In this document: positions 8,640 to 18,529 of the stretch, piece by piece
Position numbering within the stretch: position 1 is the first letter of the stretch
How the letters are laid out: each line of letters starts with the position of its first letter
NCBI GenBank assembly: GCA_902592345.1
Contig: CACJEE010000008.1
Location: 1 to 42,630 of the forward strand
Direction: 5' to 3'
Origin: an uncultured Alphaproteobacteria bacterium
GTDB taxonomy: Bacteria > Pseudomonadota > Alphaproteobacteria > HIMB59 > GCA-002718135
DNA length: 42,630 nucleotides
Position numbers and translations under genes: made by a program
The notes under the pieces: model-generated
What the model was told of the DNA's origin: nothing
The model's database searches: none
What the model saw: the letters and a program-made list of their open reading frames with translations, nothing else

Positions 8640-8664
8640 ACTAATTTCAACAACTGAAATTAGT
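8640..8664 (-). promoter_or_regulatory. 10-bp hairpin in the glnA leader, possible expression platform
   Basis: A perfect inverted repeat, ACTAATTTCA / TGAAATTAGT with a 5-base loop, lies between the glnA-proximal riboswitch and the glnA Shine-Dalgarno (GAGGTG). On the minus strand it is not followed by a U-run, so it is not an obvious terminator. Its position fits an expression-platform or mRNA-stabilising element, but no anti-Shine-Dalgarno pairing is visible, so the role is inferred. Confidence 0.5.
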
Positions 8665-8709
8665 TTATTAATCAATTCATGCTCTAGTTATGAAATCTGC
8701 TTTTTTTCC

Positions 8710-8757
8710 GCGTTCCTTCAGCTGAAGCTTACTTCCGACCCAAAAGGGTTGAACGAT
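8710..8757 (-). ncRNA. glnA RNA (glutamine riboswitch), glnA-proximal copy
   Basis: Read on the minus strand this matches the glnA RNA aptamer. An outer stem pairs CGTTC with GAACG. A second hairpin is ACCC-TTTT-GGGT. It is followed by the conserved CGGAAGTA, a short third hairpin AGC-TTCA-GCT, and the conserved GAAGGAACGC. The motif class binds L-glutamine. It lies upstream of glnA and downstream of glnB, so it can regulate glnA separately from the upstream genes. The second stem differs completely in sequence from the neighbouring copy yet still pairs, which supports the fold. Confidence 0.9.
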
Positions 8758-8772
8758 TTATAACTTTTGCAT

Positions 8773-8828
8773 GCGTTCCTTCGGTCAAAGACCTACTTCC
8801 GATTTAAGAAAATCTTAAATTGAACGAT
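8773..8828 (-). ncRNA. glnA RNA (glutamine riboswitch), glnB-proximal copy
   Basis: Second copy of the same aptamer, separated from the first by 15 bases. The outer stem pairs CGTTC with GAACG. The second hairpin is a perfect ATTTAAGA-TTT-TCTTAAAT. It is followed by CGGAAGTAG, a third hairpin GGTC-TTT-GACC, and GAAGGAACGC. Junction nucleotides are identical to the first copy while stem sequences vary. Tandem aptamers of this class usually suggest a steeper or more sensitive response to glutamine. No clear promoter is visible in the 41 bases between this copy and the glnB stop, so readthrough from glnB and a local promoter are both possible. Confidence 0.92.
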
Positions 8829-8869
8829 TAAAAGTCTTTTATTAATTTTATCAAAAAAGTAAAGTTAAT

Positions 8870-10365
<1,496 letters not shown>

Positions 10366-10369
10366 TTTT

Positions 10370-10398
10370 TTGGTATAGCGAATAAACTTTATTAATAA
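10370..10398 (+). promoter_or_regulatory. Possible sigma-70 type promoter for tRNA-His
   Basis: TTGGTA and TAATAA are separated by 17 bases, ending 22 bases before the tRNA. The match is modest in an AT-rich background, so this is a suggestion based on position and spacing only. Confidence 0.3.
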
Positions 10399-10420
10399 AA
10401 CTTAAATTTATTAATTCAAC

Positions 10421-10498
10421 GGCGAACGTAGCTCAGTTGGTTAGAGCGCGGCCTTGTGGTGGCCGATGTCGTGGGTTCGAATCCCATCGTTCGCCCCA
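10421..10498 (+). tRNA. tRNA-His (GTG anticodon)
   Basis: Complete cloverleaf with GCTC/GAGC D-stem, anticodon stem GGCC with loop TTGTGGT, T-loop TTCGAAT and encoded CCA. The acceptor is read as GCGAACG/CGTTCGC plus an extra 5' G at 10421 (G-1) opposite C73 (10495). This is the canonical bacterial tRNA-His identity pair, which several alphaproteobacterial orders have lost. Confidence 0.97.
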
Positions 10499-10575
10499 AA
10501 TATAATAAAAAAACATTTATATTTTAAATTCTCTATTGTTTTTTATCGTATTCATCATAAAAGCGGCAGATTAAT

Positions 10576-10660
10576 GGGGCGATGGTGGAATTGGTAGACA
10601 CGCTAGGTTTAGGTCCTAGTCTCGCGAGAGGTGAAGGTTCAAGTCCTTTTCGCCCTACCA
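10576..10660 (+). tRNA. tRNA-Leu (TAG anticodon)
   Basis: Class II tRNA with the long variable arm TCTCGCGAGA, anticodon stem CTAGG/CCTAG, loop TTTAGGT (anticodon UAG), T-loop TTCAAGT and encoded CCA. The terminal acceptor pair reads G1:U72. Its 3' end lies only 17 bases before the tig start codon, so tRNA processing probably produces the 5' end of the tig mRNA if both share a transcript. Confidence 0.97.
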
Positions 10661-10677
10661 TTAAAGGGGGATAGTTT

Positions 10678-12027
10678 ATGTCTATTAAGGAAATAAAATC
10701 AGGAACTCTTTACAAAGAGTTTGCTGTTGAAATACCGTATGATGAAGTTAATATAATAATAGACTCAAAAATAAAGGAAATGCTACCCACAGTATCCTTA
10801 CCTGGTTTTAGGAAGGGCAAAGCCCCTATTAATATAGTAAGAAAAAAATATGAGGACAATATTTTATCTGAAGCTATTGAAAAGTTAGTTCAAGATAAAA
10901 CTAAAGATTTGCTAGATACAAATAATCTTAAACCATTTATTCAGCCTAGAGTAGATCTAAAAAAATATAAAAAAAATGAACCAGTTGAAGTTGAGGTTAA
11001 GATTAACTTAGAGCCAGAAATAAAATTAAAAGACTTTCAAAAGATTGAAGTTAATAAATATGAAATTGATTTAAATAAATCTTTAGTTGAAAAAAATTAC
11101 AACGAGTTTTTAAGTAATCAAAAAAAATATTCTCCAATTAAAAACAATAGAGAAATAAAGAAATCAGATAAAGTTTTTATTAATTTATTATCAGAAGACT
11201 CATCTACTCCACAATTTCTTAAAGAACAAAAAAATTTACCTATTATAATTGACTCTGAATTACAGATTTTGCCTGAGTTGGGGTCGAAAATAATGAAACA
11301 GAAATTAAAGAAAGGTGATAAAAATAAAATTAAACTAGACATATCAAAATCTTTAAAATTAGATAATGAAAAGATTGTTGAGTTTGACATTGAAATTCTT
11401 AATATTGAAGAACCCACACCTTTTGTAGTTGATAAAGAATTTCTTGAAAAAAATAACTTAAAAAACGAAGAAGAATTAAAAAATAATTTAGAAAAAAACT
11501 TAAAATCACAATATCAAAATGGCTTAAAACAAATAGAAAAAAAACAATTGATGGATATTTTAGATAGGGAGCATAATTTTGATTTACCCCAAGGTATTGT
11601 AGATCAAGAGTTTAATGATATATGGCACAGGATTGAGCATGCAAAAGAAAATAACTCACTTGATGAGGATGATAAAAAACTAAATGAAGGACAACTTAAA
11701 AAAAGATATGAAAAAATTTCTAAAAGAAGAGTCAAACTTGCTATACTTTTACAATTTATTGCAAAACAAAACAAAATTTCAGTTGATGAAAAAGAATTAA
11801 CAAATGGAATGATGGCATACACATCTCAATATCCTGGTCAAGAGAAAGAAATTATGGAATATTTTAAGAAAAATCCATCTGCTATAGAAACTATCAGAGG
11901 ACCTATTTTAGAAGAAAAAGTTATTGAAAATGTTATTTCATCAGCAAAAATAATTAAAAAAATAATTGATAAACAGGAATATGAAAATTTAGAGCAAATT
12001 ACTTTTGAAATTAAAAAGGAAAAATAA
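10678..12027 (+). CDS. tig: Trigger factor
   Basis: Ribosome-associated chaperone and peptidyl-prolyl isomerase, 449 aa, normal length. The N-terminal ribosome-binding domain contains the signature [17 protein letters not shown] (about residues 41-57). The PPIase domain follows (about 150-245), although it is poorly conserved in sequence and very lysine-rich. The C-terminal substrate-cradling helices continue to the end. The ATG at 10678 has a strong Shine-Dalgarno (AAAGGGGGA). Its TAA stop overlaps the clpP ATG by one base. tig-clpP-clpX-lon is a widely conserved order linking nascent-chain folding with ATP-dependent proteolysis. Confidence 0.95.
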   Translation: MSIKEIKSGTLYKEFAVEIPYDEVNIIIDSKIKEMLPTVSLPGFRKGKAPINIVRKKYEDNILSEAIEKLVQDKTKDLLDTNNLKPFIQPRVDLKKYKKNEPVEVEVKINLEPEIKLKDFQKIEVNKYEIDLNKSLVEKNYNEFLSNQKKYSPIKNNREIKKSDKVFINLLSEDSSTPQFLKEQKNLPIIIDSELQILPELGSKIMKQKLKKGDKNKIKLDISKSLKLDNEKIVEFDIEILNIEEPTPFVVDKEFLEKNNLKNEEELKNNLEKNLKSQYQNGLKQIEKKQLMDILDREHNFDLPQGIVDQEFNDIWHRIEHAKENNSLDEDDKKLNEGQLKKRYEKISKRRVKLAILLQFIAKQNKISVDEKELTNGMMAYTSQYPGQEKEIMEYFKKNPSAIETIRGPILEEKVIENVISSAKIIKKIIDKQEYENLEQITFEIKKEK

Positions 12028-12638
12028 TGAAAGATATAGAAAAAATAACTAATAATTTAATACCCATGGTTGTTGAGCAATCTTCTCGCGGAGAAAGAGC
12101 ATATGATATTTATTCAAGATTGCTTAAGGAAAGAATTATTTTCTTAACCGGACCAATTGACGATAACATTGCAAGTTTAATTTGTGCACAATTACTATTC
12201 CTTGAATCAGAAAATCCAAATAAAGAAATATCTTTTTATATTAACTCACCAGGTGGAATAGTTTGGTCAGGTTTGGCAATTTATGATACTATGCAATATA
12301 TTTCTCCCAAAATAATGACAATTTGTATAGGTCAGGCAGCATCAGCAGGTTCATTGTTGTTAACAGCTGGCGCTGAAGGTATGAGATTTTCACTACCTAA
12401 CTCAAGGATTATGGTTCATCAGCCAAGTGGAGGATATCAAGGTCAGGTAACTGATATAGAAATACATACTAATGAAATTAAAAAAACTAAAGAAAGATTA
12501 AATCAAATTTATTCAAAACATACAAAAAAGAAAATCAAGGATATAGAAGATATTATGGAGAGAGATAAATATTTTTCTCCTGACGAAGCAATTAAATTTG
12601 GTTTAATTGATAAGACAGTTGAAAGTAGAAAAATCTAG
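12027..12638 (+). CDS. clpP: ATP-dependent Clp protease proteolytic subunit
   Basis: Tetradecameric serine peptidase that degrades proteins unfolded by ClpX or ClpA, 203 aa. The triad is visible as Ser106 in [10 protein letters not shown], His131 in [10 protein letters not shown] and Asp180 in MERDKYFS. The N-terminal [20 protein letters not shown] is typical. The ATG shares a base with the tig stop and the TAG stop shares a base with the GTG of clpX, so tig-clpP-clpX is a translationally coupled unit. Confidence 0.97.
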   Translation: MKDIEKITNNLIPMVVEQSSRGERAYDIYSRLLKERIIFLTGPIDDNIASLICAQLLFLESENPNKEISFYINSPGGIVWSGLAIYDTMQYISPKIMTICIGQAASAGSLLLTAGAEGMRFSLPNSRIMVHQPSGGYQGQVTDIEIHTNEIKKTKERLNQIYSKHTKKKIKDIEDIMERDKYFSPDEAIKFGLIDKTVESRKI

Positions 12639-13900
12639 TGAGTAAAAAAGAAGATAAAGATTCATTGTTTTGTTCTTTTTGTGGAAAAAGTCAAAAAGAA
12701 GTAAAAAAATTAATTGCTGGACCAACAGTTTTTGTCTGTGATGAATGCGTTGAACTCTGTATGGATATCATCAAAGAAGACAATAAAAATAATAAGAAGA
12801 AATTAAAAGCCAATACTCCTAAACCATCAGAAATAAATAAATTTCTTGATGATTTTGTAATAGGGCAAACCAAAGCTAAAAAAAACTTATCTGTTGCAGT
12901 TTATAATCATTATAAAAGATTAACTAATTCTGTATATGATGATGTAGAAATTTCTAAATCAAATATACTGCTTGTTGGTCCAACAGGAACAGGAAAAACA
13001 CTTCTTGCTCAAACTTTAGCAAAAGTTTTAGATGTGCCTTTTACTGTAGCTGATGCTACTAGTCTGACTGAAGCAGGGTATGTAGGTGAAGATGTTGAGA
13101 ATATAATTTTAAAATTACTACAAGCATCTGATTATAACGTAGAAAGGGCTCAAAAAGGAATTGTTTATATAGATGAAATAGACAAGATAAGTAGAAAAAG
13201 TGATAACCCATCAATAACTAGAGATGTATCAGGCGAGGGAGTACAACAGGCTTTATTAAAAATTATGGAAGGCACAATAGCGAGTGTACCTCCACAAGGA
13301 GGAAGAAAGCATCCTCAACAGGAATTTTTACACGTAGACACATCTAATATTTTATTTATTTGCGGAGGAGCTTTTTCTGGCTTAGAAAATATAATCAATC
13401 AAAGATTAAAAGGCTCATCAATTGGTTTTAATTCATCCATAGTAGATTTTAATGAAAAGTCAGTTGGGGATTCCCTAATCAGCCTTGAAAATGAAGACCT
13501 TTTAAAGTTTGGCATGATTCCTGAATTTGTTGGAAGATTGCCTGTAGTGACAACTTTAGAGGAGCTTGATCTAAATATGCTTATTAGAATAATGCAAGAA
13601 CCAAAAAATGCATTAATAAAACAATATACAGCTTTATTTAAAATGGATGGTGTTAATCTAGAAATTAAAAATGATGCTTTAAAAGAAATCGCTAAACTCG
13701 CAATTCAACAAAAAACTGGAGCTAGGGGTCTTAGATCTATTTTAGAGACATTGTTAATGGATTTAATGTTCAAAACACCAGATTATAAGGACTTAGATAA
13801 AATACTAGTAAACAAAGACGTTGTTAGTAGAAGCGCAGAACCAATAATGATTTATAATAACAAAAATACTAATCAAAAGATTTTAGTTAACAAGTCTTGA
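12638..13900 (+). CDS. clpX: ATP-dependent Clp protease ATP-binding subunit
   Basis: AAA+ unfoldase that feeds ClpP, 420 aa. The N-terminal zinc-binding domain has four cysteines (Cys12, Cys15, Cys34, Cys37 in CSFCGKS and CDECVELC). The AAA+ module has Walker A GPTGTGKT (about 114-121), [11 protein letters not shown], Walker [21 protein letters not shown], the RKHPQQEF loop region and sensor-2 GARGLRSI. The start codon is GTG at 12638, overlapping the clpP stop by one base. Confidence 0.97.
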   Translation: MSKKEDKDSLFCSFCGKSQKEVKKLIAGPTVFVCDECVELCMDIIKEDNKNNKKKLKANTPKPSEINKFLDDFVIGQTKAKKNLSVAVYNHYKRLTNSVYDDVEISKSNILLVGPTGTGKTLLAQTLAKVLDVPFTVADATSLTEAGYVGEDVENIILKLLQASDYNVERAQKGIVYIDEIDKISRKSDNPSITRDVSGEGVQQALLKIMEGTIASVPPQGGRKHPQQEFLHVDTSNILFICGGAFSGLENIINQRLKGSSIGFNSSIVDFNEKSVGDSLISLENEDLLKFGMIPEFVGRLPVVTTLEELDLNMLIRIMQEPKNALIKQYTALFKMDGVNLEIKNDALKEIAKLAIQQKTGARGLRSILETLLMDLMFKTPDYKDLDKILVNKDVVSRSAEPIMIYNNKNTNQKILVNKS

Positions 13901-13934
13901 TTTTATTAAAAAAATAATCATTTATTATACTTAT

Positions 13935-16328
13935 ATGAATAATACAACTTTACCTGTTCTGCCTTTAAGAGACATAGTTGTTTTCCCAAGCATGGTAGCT
14001 CCATTATTTGTTGGAAGAGTACAATCTGTTAATGCCTTAAATCATGCTATGACATCAGATAAAAAAATTTTTTTACTAGCACAAAAAAACTCTGAAATTG
14101 ATAATCCAAAAAAATCAGATCTTTATGAGTGGGGAACAATAGCAAAAGTACTTCAACTTCTCAAACTCCCTGATGGAACAATAAAAGTTTTGGTTGAGGG
14201 AATTACTAGAGCAAGATTAAATACTTTAAATTTATCTAATGATTTTTTAACAGCTAAAATAAATAAAATAGATACTAAACTTAAAAAAAACAACAATTTA
14301 AAAGCATTAGTAAAAATTGTAATTGATCAATTTCAGGATTACTCAAAAGTAAATAAAAAAATACCATCTGATATAGTTAATAATCTAATTTCTATTAGTG
14401 ATCCGAATAAAATAGCAGATGTAGTTTCCATTAATTTGAATATAAATATGGAGCAAAAACAAGAACTACTTGAAATGCATGATTTGGAAAAACGATTAAA
14501 TAAAATACATGTATATTTAGTTTCTGAAATTGATTCTTTCCAAATGGAAAAAAAGATTAAAGGCAGAGTTAAGCGTCAAATGGAAAAGACTCAAAAAGAG
14601 TATTATTTAAATGAACAAATGAAAGCGATTCAGAAGGAGCTTGGTGATAACGATGATTCTGATGATATTGCTGAAATAGAAAAGAAAATTACTTCTGTTA
14701 AATTATCTAAAGATGCAAATGAAAAGTGTAAATCAGAATTAAAAAAATTAAAAAATATGAGCCCAATGTCCGCAGAAGCAACTGTCATAAGAAATTATTT
14801 AGATTGGATTTTGTCAATACCATGGAATTCTAAGTCAGAAATTTCAAAAAATATTAAAAAATCAAAAAAAATTCTAGAGGAAGATCATTATGGGCTTGAT
14901 AAAGTAAAAGATAGAATTTTAGAATATTTGGCTGTTCAGAAAAGAACAGAAAAATTAAAAGGACCAATTTTATGTTTAGTTGGACCTCCTGGAGTTGGTA
15001 AAACATCTCTAGGTAAATCAATTGCAACTGCAACAGGAAGAAACTTTGTAAGAATGTCACTTGGTGGGATTAGAGATGAGGCAGAAATAAGAGGTCATAG
15101 AAAAACATATATTGGCTCAATGCCAGGTAGATTTATTCAATCGATGAAAAAAGCACAGACATCAAATCCATTAATCTTGTTGGATGAAATTGATAAACTT
15201 GGATCAGATTGGAGAGGAGATCCATCATCTGCTCTACTTGAGGTTTTAGACCCTGAACAGAATGATAAATTTAATGATCATTATTTAGAGTTAGATTATA
15301 ATTTATCTGATGTAATGTTTGTGTGCACAGCTAATACTCTAAACATACCTCCTGCACTACTTGACAGAATGGAGATTATAAGAATTCCTGGATATACTGA
15401 TAAAGAAAAAAATAAAATTGCACAAAAATATTTAATCCCTAAACAAATTAAAAATCATTATCTAAAAAATAGTGAAGTTAGATTTACAAACAAAATTATA
15501 AATCAAATCATTAGAAATTATACTCGAGAAGCTGGTGTAAGAAATTTAGAAAAAGAAATATCTAAAGTATGCAGAAAAACCGTAAAATTATTGGAAACAA
15601 GCACTAATAAACTTGTAAAACTTAGCGATGAAAAACTTAAAGATTTTTTGGGTATTAGTAGATATAGATCAAGTGAAATTGAAAAGAAAAATTTAATTGG
15701 TGTTACAAATGGACTTGCTTGGACAGAAGTAGGTGGTGAAATTCTCTCAATAGAAGTGATATTATCAATTGGTAAGGGAAAGCTAACTATTACTGGAAAG
15801 CTTGGAGACGTAATGAGAGAATCAGTTCAGGCTGCAATTTCGTATGTAAAATCTCATAGTTTAAATCTTGGTATACATCCATTTGATTTCGACAAATTTG
15901 ATATTCATGTTCATGTTCCAGAAGGAGCTACTCCGAAAGATGGACCAAGTGCAGGTATAGCAATTTTCAACTCATTAGTATCTTCTCTAACATCAAACAA
16001 AGTAAGAAAAGATATTGCAATGACAGGTGAAATTACCTTGAGAGGCAGAGTTCTTCCTATAGGAGGACTTAAAGAAAAAATTTATGCTGCTTCAAGAGCA
16101 GGAATTAAAAAAGTATTAATTCCCGAAGAAAATAAGAACGAAATTATAGAATTTGATAAAGAAATTCTTAAAACAATTGAAATAATTCCTATAAGTGAAG
16201 CAAAGTCAATTTTAGAGCATTCACTTACTAAGCCCATTTCACCACTAAATTTAACCGAATCAGAAATCCTTGAAGCTCAAAAAAATAGATTTTCTGAGAC
16301 TAATTTAAAAGAAAATTTAAGACATTAA
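13935..16328 (+). CDS. lon: ATP-dependent protease Lon
   Basis: Single-chain AAA+ serine protease for misfolded and regulatory proteins, 797 aa. Its order is the N-terminal substrate domain (LPVLPLRDIVVFPSMVAPL), a coiled middle segment ending in MEKTQKEYYLNEQMKAIQKE, the AAA+ module with GPPGVGKTSLGKS and LILLDEIDKL, and the LonA proteolytic domain. The catalytic serine is Ser672 in KDGPSAGIAIF, and the catalytic lysine lies in PIGGLKEKIYAA. The ATG at 13935 is 34 bases after the clpX stop and lacks a strong Shine-Dalgarno. It is followed by hup after 123 bases. Confidence 0.97.
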   Translation: MNNTTLPVLPLRDIVVFPSMVAPLFVGRVQSVNALNHAMTSDKKIFLLAQKNSEIDNPKKSDLYEWGTIAKVLQLLKLPDGTIKVLVEGITRARLNTLNLSNDFLTAKINKIDTKLKKNNNLKALVKIVIDQFQDYSKVNKKIPSDIVNNLISISDPNKIADVVSINLNINMEQKQELLEMHDLEKRLNKIHVYLVSEIDSFQMEKKIKGRVKRQMEKTQKEYYLNEQMKAIQKELGDNDDSDDIAEIEKKITSVKLSKDANEKCKSELKKLKNMSPMSAEATVIRNYLDWILSIPWNSKSEISKNIKKSKKILEEDHYGLDKVKDRILEYLAVQKRTEKLKGPILCLVGPPGVGKTSLGKSIATATGRNFVRMSLGGIRDEAEIRGHRKTYIGSMPGRFIQSMKKAQTSNPLILLDEIDKLGSDWRGDPSSALLEVLDPEQNDKFNDHYLELDYNLSDVMFVCTANTLNIPPALLDRMEIIRIPGYTDKEKNKIAQKYLIPKQIKNHYLKNSEVRFTNKIINQIIRNYTREAGVRNLEKEISKVCRKTVKLLETSTNKLVKLSDEKLKDFLGISRYRSSEIEKKNLIGVTNGLAWTEVGGEILSIEVILSIGKGKLTITGKLGDVMRESVQAAISYVKSHSLNLGIHPFDFDKFDIHVHVPEGATPKDGPSAGIAIFNSLVSSLTSNKVRKDIAMTGEITLRGRVLPIGGLKEKIYAASRAGIKKVLIPEENKNEIIEFDKEILKTIEIIPISEAKSILEHSLTKPISPLNLTESEILEAQKNRFSETNLKENLRH

Positions 16329-16391
16329 TGGCAGATTTATTGAATATTTTTTAAAAATTCCTTCTAAACTGGGAATAATGTCAAATATTTA

Positions 16392-16418
16392 TTGACTTCA
16401 GCTATGATGAAATAATAT
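16392..16418 (+). promoter_or_regulatory. Possible promoter for hup
   Basis: TTGACT followed 15 bases later by TAATAT, located 34 bases before the hup GTG in the lon-hup gap. The -35 match is good and the -10 match fair, but the spacing is shorter than optimal, so confidence is low. Confidence 0.35.
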
Positions 16419-16451
16419 TCATTAACTAACATCAATGAAAAGGAGTTTAAT

Positions 16452-16727
16452 GTGAATAAAAATGACCTAATTGCATCAGTTGCTTCATCTGCTGGATTGT
16501 CAAAATCTGATGCCACAAGAGCTATAGAAAGTTTATTAGATGCTGTCACTAATTCTCTAAAAAGAGATGAGAAAGTAAGTATTGTTGGTTTTGGTAATTT
16601 TAGTGTTAGCCATAGAAAGGCTACTACTGGAAGAAATCCAAGAACTGGTGAGTCTATACAAATACCTGCATCTAAAAGACCTAAATTTACTGTAGGTAAA
16701 GCTCTTAAAGACGCAGTAAATAACTAG
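16452..16727 (+). CDS. hup: DNA-binding protein HU
   Basis: Small histone-like nucleoid protein that bends DNA as a dimer, 91 aa. The conserved core is visible: MNKNDLIASVASSAGLSK, VSIVGFGNFSVSHR, then the beta-arm segment RKATTGRNPRTGESIQIPA and KRPKFTVGKALKDAVN. The start is GTG at 16452 behind AGGAG. An ATG two bases upstream is out of frame and terminates at once (ATGTGA), so GTG must be used. It follows lon as in many proteobacteria and ends at a strong terminator. Confidence 0.96.
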   Translation: MNKNDLIASVASSAGLSKSDATRAIESLLDAVTNSLKRDEKVSIVGFGNFSVSHRKATTGRNPRTGESIQIPASKRPKFTVGKALKDAVNN

Positions 16728-16748
16728 TAAATAACAAATTTTTCTTGC

Positions 16749-16785
16749 ACCGGCTGTTAAAAATATTTAACAGCCGGTTTTGTTT
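16749..16785 (+). terminator. Intrinsic terminator after hup
   Basis: A perfect 13-bp stem ACCGGCTGTTAAA / TTTAACAGCCGGT with a 4-base loop is followed by TTTGTTT. The U-rich tail on the plus strand marks it as the terminator of hup. It ends just before tRNA-Val, so the tRNA needs its own promoter or readthrough. Confidence 0.92.
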
Positions 16786-16786
16786 A

Positions 16787-16862
16787 GGGTGTTTAGCTCA
16801 GTTGGTAGAGCATCTCGTTTACACCGAGAGGGTCGGGAGTTCGAGTCTCTCAACACCCACCA
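16787..16862 (+). tRNA. tRNA-Val (TAC anticodon)
   Basis: Acceptor GGGTGTT/AACACCC, D-stem GCTC/GAGC, anticodon stem TCTCG/CGAGA with loop TTTACAC, T-loop TTCGAGT, discriminator A and encoded CCA. It begins two bases after the U-tract of the hup terminator and is three bases from tRNA-Asp. Confidence 0.97.
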
Positions 16863-16865
16863 TGC

Positions 16866-16942
16866 GCGGGAGTAGTTCAGCTGGTTAGAACGCTGCCCTG
16901 TCACGGCAGAGGTCGCGGGTTCGAATCCCGTCTCTCGCGCCA
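16866..16942 (+). tRNA. tRNA-Asp (GTC anticodon)
   Basis: Acceptor GCGGGAG/CTCTCGC (one G:U), anticodon stem CTGCC/GGCAG with loop CTGTCAC, T-loop TTCGAAT, discriminator G as required for Asp identity, and encoded CCA. It forms a tandem pair with tRNA-Val. Confidence 0.97.
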
Positions 16943-17022
16943 GTTTTAAGATTAATTTTAAAAAATAACTGCCAAACTAGTAGCAAAAAAATTATGCTAA
17001 TATTGAATATTCGGCTCAGAAA

Positions 17023-17042
17023 TCAAGGATTGTTATCCTTGA
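17023..17042 (+). promoter_or_regulatory. 8-bp hairpin upstream of the nuo operon
   Basis: TCAAGGAT-TGTT-ATCCTTGA is a perfect inverted repeat 53 bases before the nuoA start. It is not followed by a U-run. It may be a leader hairpin or an operator for a dimeric regulator. The surrounding 152 bases between tRNA-Asp and nuoA contain no gene and no convincing -35/-10 pair. Confidence 0.4.
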
Positions 17043-17094
17043 ATAATCAAAAAAATAGATTAGTTAATCATTTGTTTGTAGATACATATATAAA

Positions 17095-17460
17095 GTGGAA
17101 AATTATTTATCAGAATATTTACCAATTTTAATTATAATTATTATTGGTTTTGCAATAGCAATTGGAATGACTACCTTATCTTTTGTGGTTGGGGAGAGAA
17201 AACCAGATAATGAAAAACTTTCTGCTTATGAGTGCGGCTTTGAAGCTTTTGATGATGCTAGAGGAAGATTTGATGTAAGGTTTTATTTAGTTGCAATCCT
17301 GTTTATAATATTTGATTTAGAAGTTGCTTTTTTATTTCCTTGGGCAATATCATTAGGAAGTATTGGCCTGTTTGGATTTTGGTCAATGATGATTTTTTTA
17401 TTAATCCTTACCATTGGTTTTATTTATGAGTGGAAAAAAGGAGCTCTTGAATGGGAGTAG
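17095..17460 (+). CDS. nuoA: NADH-quinone oxidoreductase subunit A
   Basis: Small membrane subunit of complex I near the quinone site, 121 aa with three hydrophobic segments. The conserved loop [18 protein letters not shown] (with its cysteine) and [12 protein letters not shown] are clear. The start is GTG at 17095 with only a weak upstream purine stretch. It is the first gene of an unbroken co-directional run to dnaE. Its stop overlaps nuoB by 10 bases. Confidence 0.96.
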   Translation: MENYLSEYLPILIIIIIGFAIAIGMTTLSFVVGERKPDNEKLSAYECGFEAFDDARGRFDVRFYLVAILFIIFDLEVAFLFPWAISLGSIGLFGFWSMMIFLLILTIGFIYEWKKGALEWE

Positions 17461-17951
17461 AAATTAATGAAGATAATTTTGGTGATCAACTTAATTCTAA
17501 GGGATTTTTAGTTTCAAATTTTGATAAACTCTTAACCTGGGCAAGAACTGGCTCTTTGTGGCCAATGACATTTGGTCTAGCTTGTTGTGGAGTTGAAATG
17601 ATCCATACATATATGGCAAGATATGATCTTGATAGATACGGTGTAATTCCAAGAGGAAGTCCTCGTCAATCTGATGTAATGATTGTTGCTGGGACTCTAA
17701 CTAACAAGATGGCACCAGCACTAAGAAAAGTTTATGATCAAATGCCTGAACCTAGATGGGTAATATCTATGGGATCCTGTGCAAACGGGGGAGGATATTA
17801 TCATTACTCTTATTCAGTTGTAAGAGGTTGTGATAGAATTGTCCCAGTCGATATTTATGTTCCTGGATGCCCTCCAACAGCAGAGGCCTTAGTATATGGC
17901 ATTTTGCAACTACAAAAAAAAATAAAAAGAAAAAATAAATTTGTAAGATAA
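17451..17951 (+). CDS. nuoB: NADH-quinone oxidoreductase subunit B
   Basis: Peripheral-arm subunit that carries cluster N2, the last iron-sulfur centre before quinone. 166 aa. The ligands are visible as adjacent Cys45-Cys46 in LACCGVEM, the cysteine in [10 protein letters not shown] and the one in [17 protein letters not shown] and [14 protein letters not shown] are family hallmarks. The ATG at 17451 lies inside the nuoA 3' end. The Lys/Arg-rich tail ends three bases before nuoC. Confidence 0.97.
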   Translation: MGVEINEDNFGDQLNSKGFLVSNFDKLLTWARTGSLWPMTFGLACCGVEMIHTYMARYDLDRYGVIPRGSPRQSDVMIVAGTLTNKMAPALRKVYDQMPEPRWVISMGSCANGGGYYHYSYSVVRGCDRIVPVDIYVPGCPPTAEALVYGILQLQKKIKRKNKFVR

Positions 17952-17954
17952 TCG

Positions 17955-18521
17955 ATGCTGGAAGATTTAAAAAAAATTTCTGATCTATCATCAATTGAGA
18001 ATAAAAAAATATTTTACCAAGCTTTTTTTAAAAAAGAGAACATATTACAAATTTTCAATGAGTTAAAAGATAACGAATTATTTAGTTTTGATCAGTTAAT
18101 TGACATAACTGCTATAGATTATCCATCTAGAGAAAAGCGATTTGAGATGATTTATATTTTTTTAAGCATGAAAAAAAATAAAAGAATTATTTTAAAAACA
18201 TCTATTAATGAAAATGAAAGTATAGATAGCATCATTCAGATTTTTAAAGCATCAGATTGGTATGAGAGAGAGTGCTATGATTTGTTTGGCATCAAGTTCA
18301 ATAATCATCCTGATTTAAGAAGAATTATGACTGATTATAATTTTGAAGGCCATCCTCTTAGAAAAGATTTTCCATTAACAGGACATAATGAAGTTAGATA
18401 TGATGATGTTGAAAAAAAAGTTGTTTATGAGTCTGTTAAATTAGCACAAGAATATAGAGACTTTGATTATACCTCTCCATGGGAGGGCATGCCTGAGGGC
18501 ATTAATGATCATAACAAGTAA
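17955..18521 (+). CDS. nuoC: NADH-quinone oxidoreductase subunit C
   Basis: 30-kDa type peripheral subunit of complex I, 188 aa, separate from NuoD as usual in alphaproteobacteria rather than fused as in E. coli. The conserved core is [17 protein letters not shown], then [20 protein letters not shown] and a C-terminal [10 protein letters not shown]. The N-terminal third is poorly conserved. It starts at ATG 17955, three bases after the nuoB stop. Confidence 0.96.
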   Translation: MLEDLKKISDLSSIENKKIFYQAFFKKENILQIFNELKDNELFSFDQLIDITAIDYPSREKRFEMIYIFLSMKKNKRIILKTSINENESIDSIIQIFKASDWYERECYDLFGIKFNNHPDLRRIMTDYNFEGHPLRKDFPLTGHNEVRYDDVEKKVVYESVKLAQEYRDFDYTSPWEGMPEGINDHNK

Positions 18522-18529
18522 GAATAAAT

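Noticed and set aside
16943-17094. Promoter for the nuo operon, for example TAATAT at 16998-17003.
   Set aside because: No acceptable -35 hexamer at 16-18 bases upstream; AT-rich background gives many such matches.
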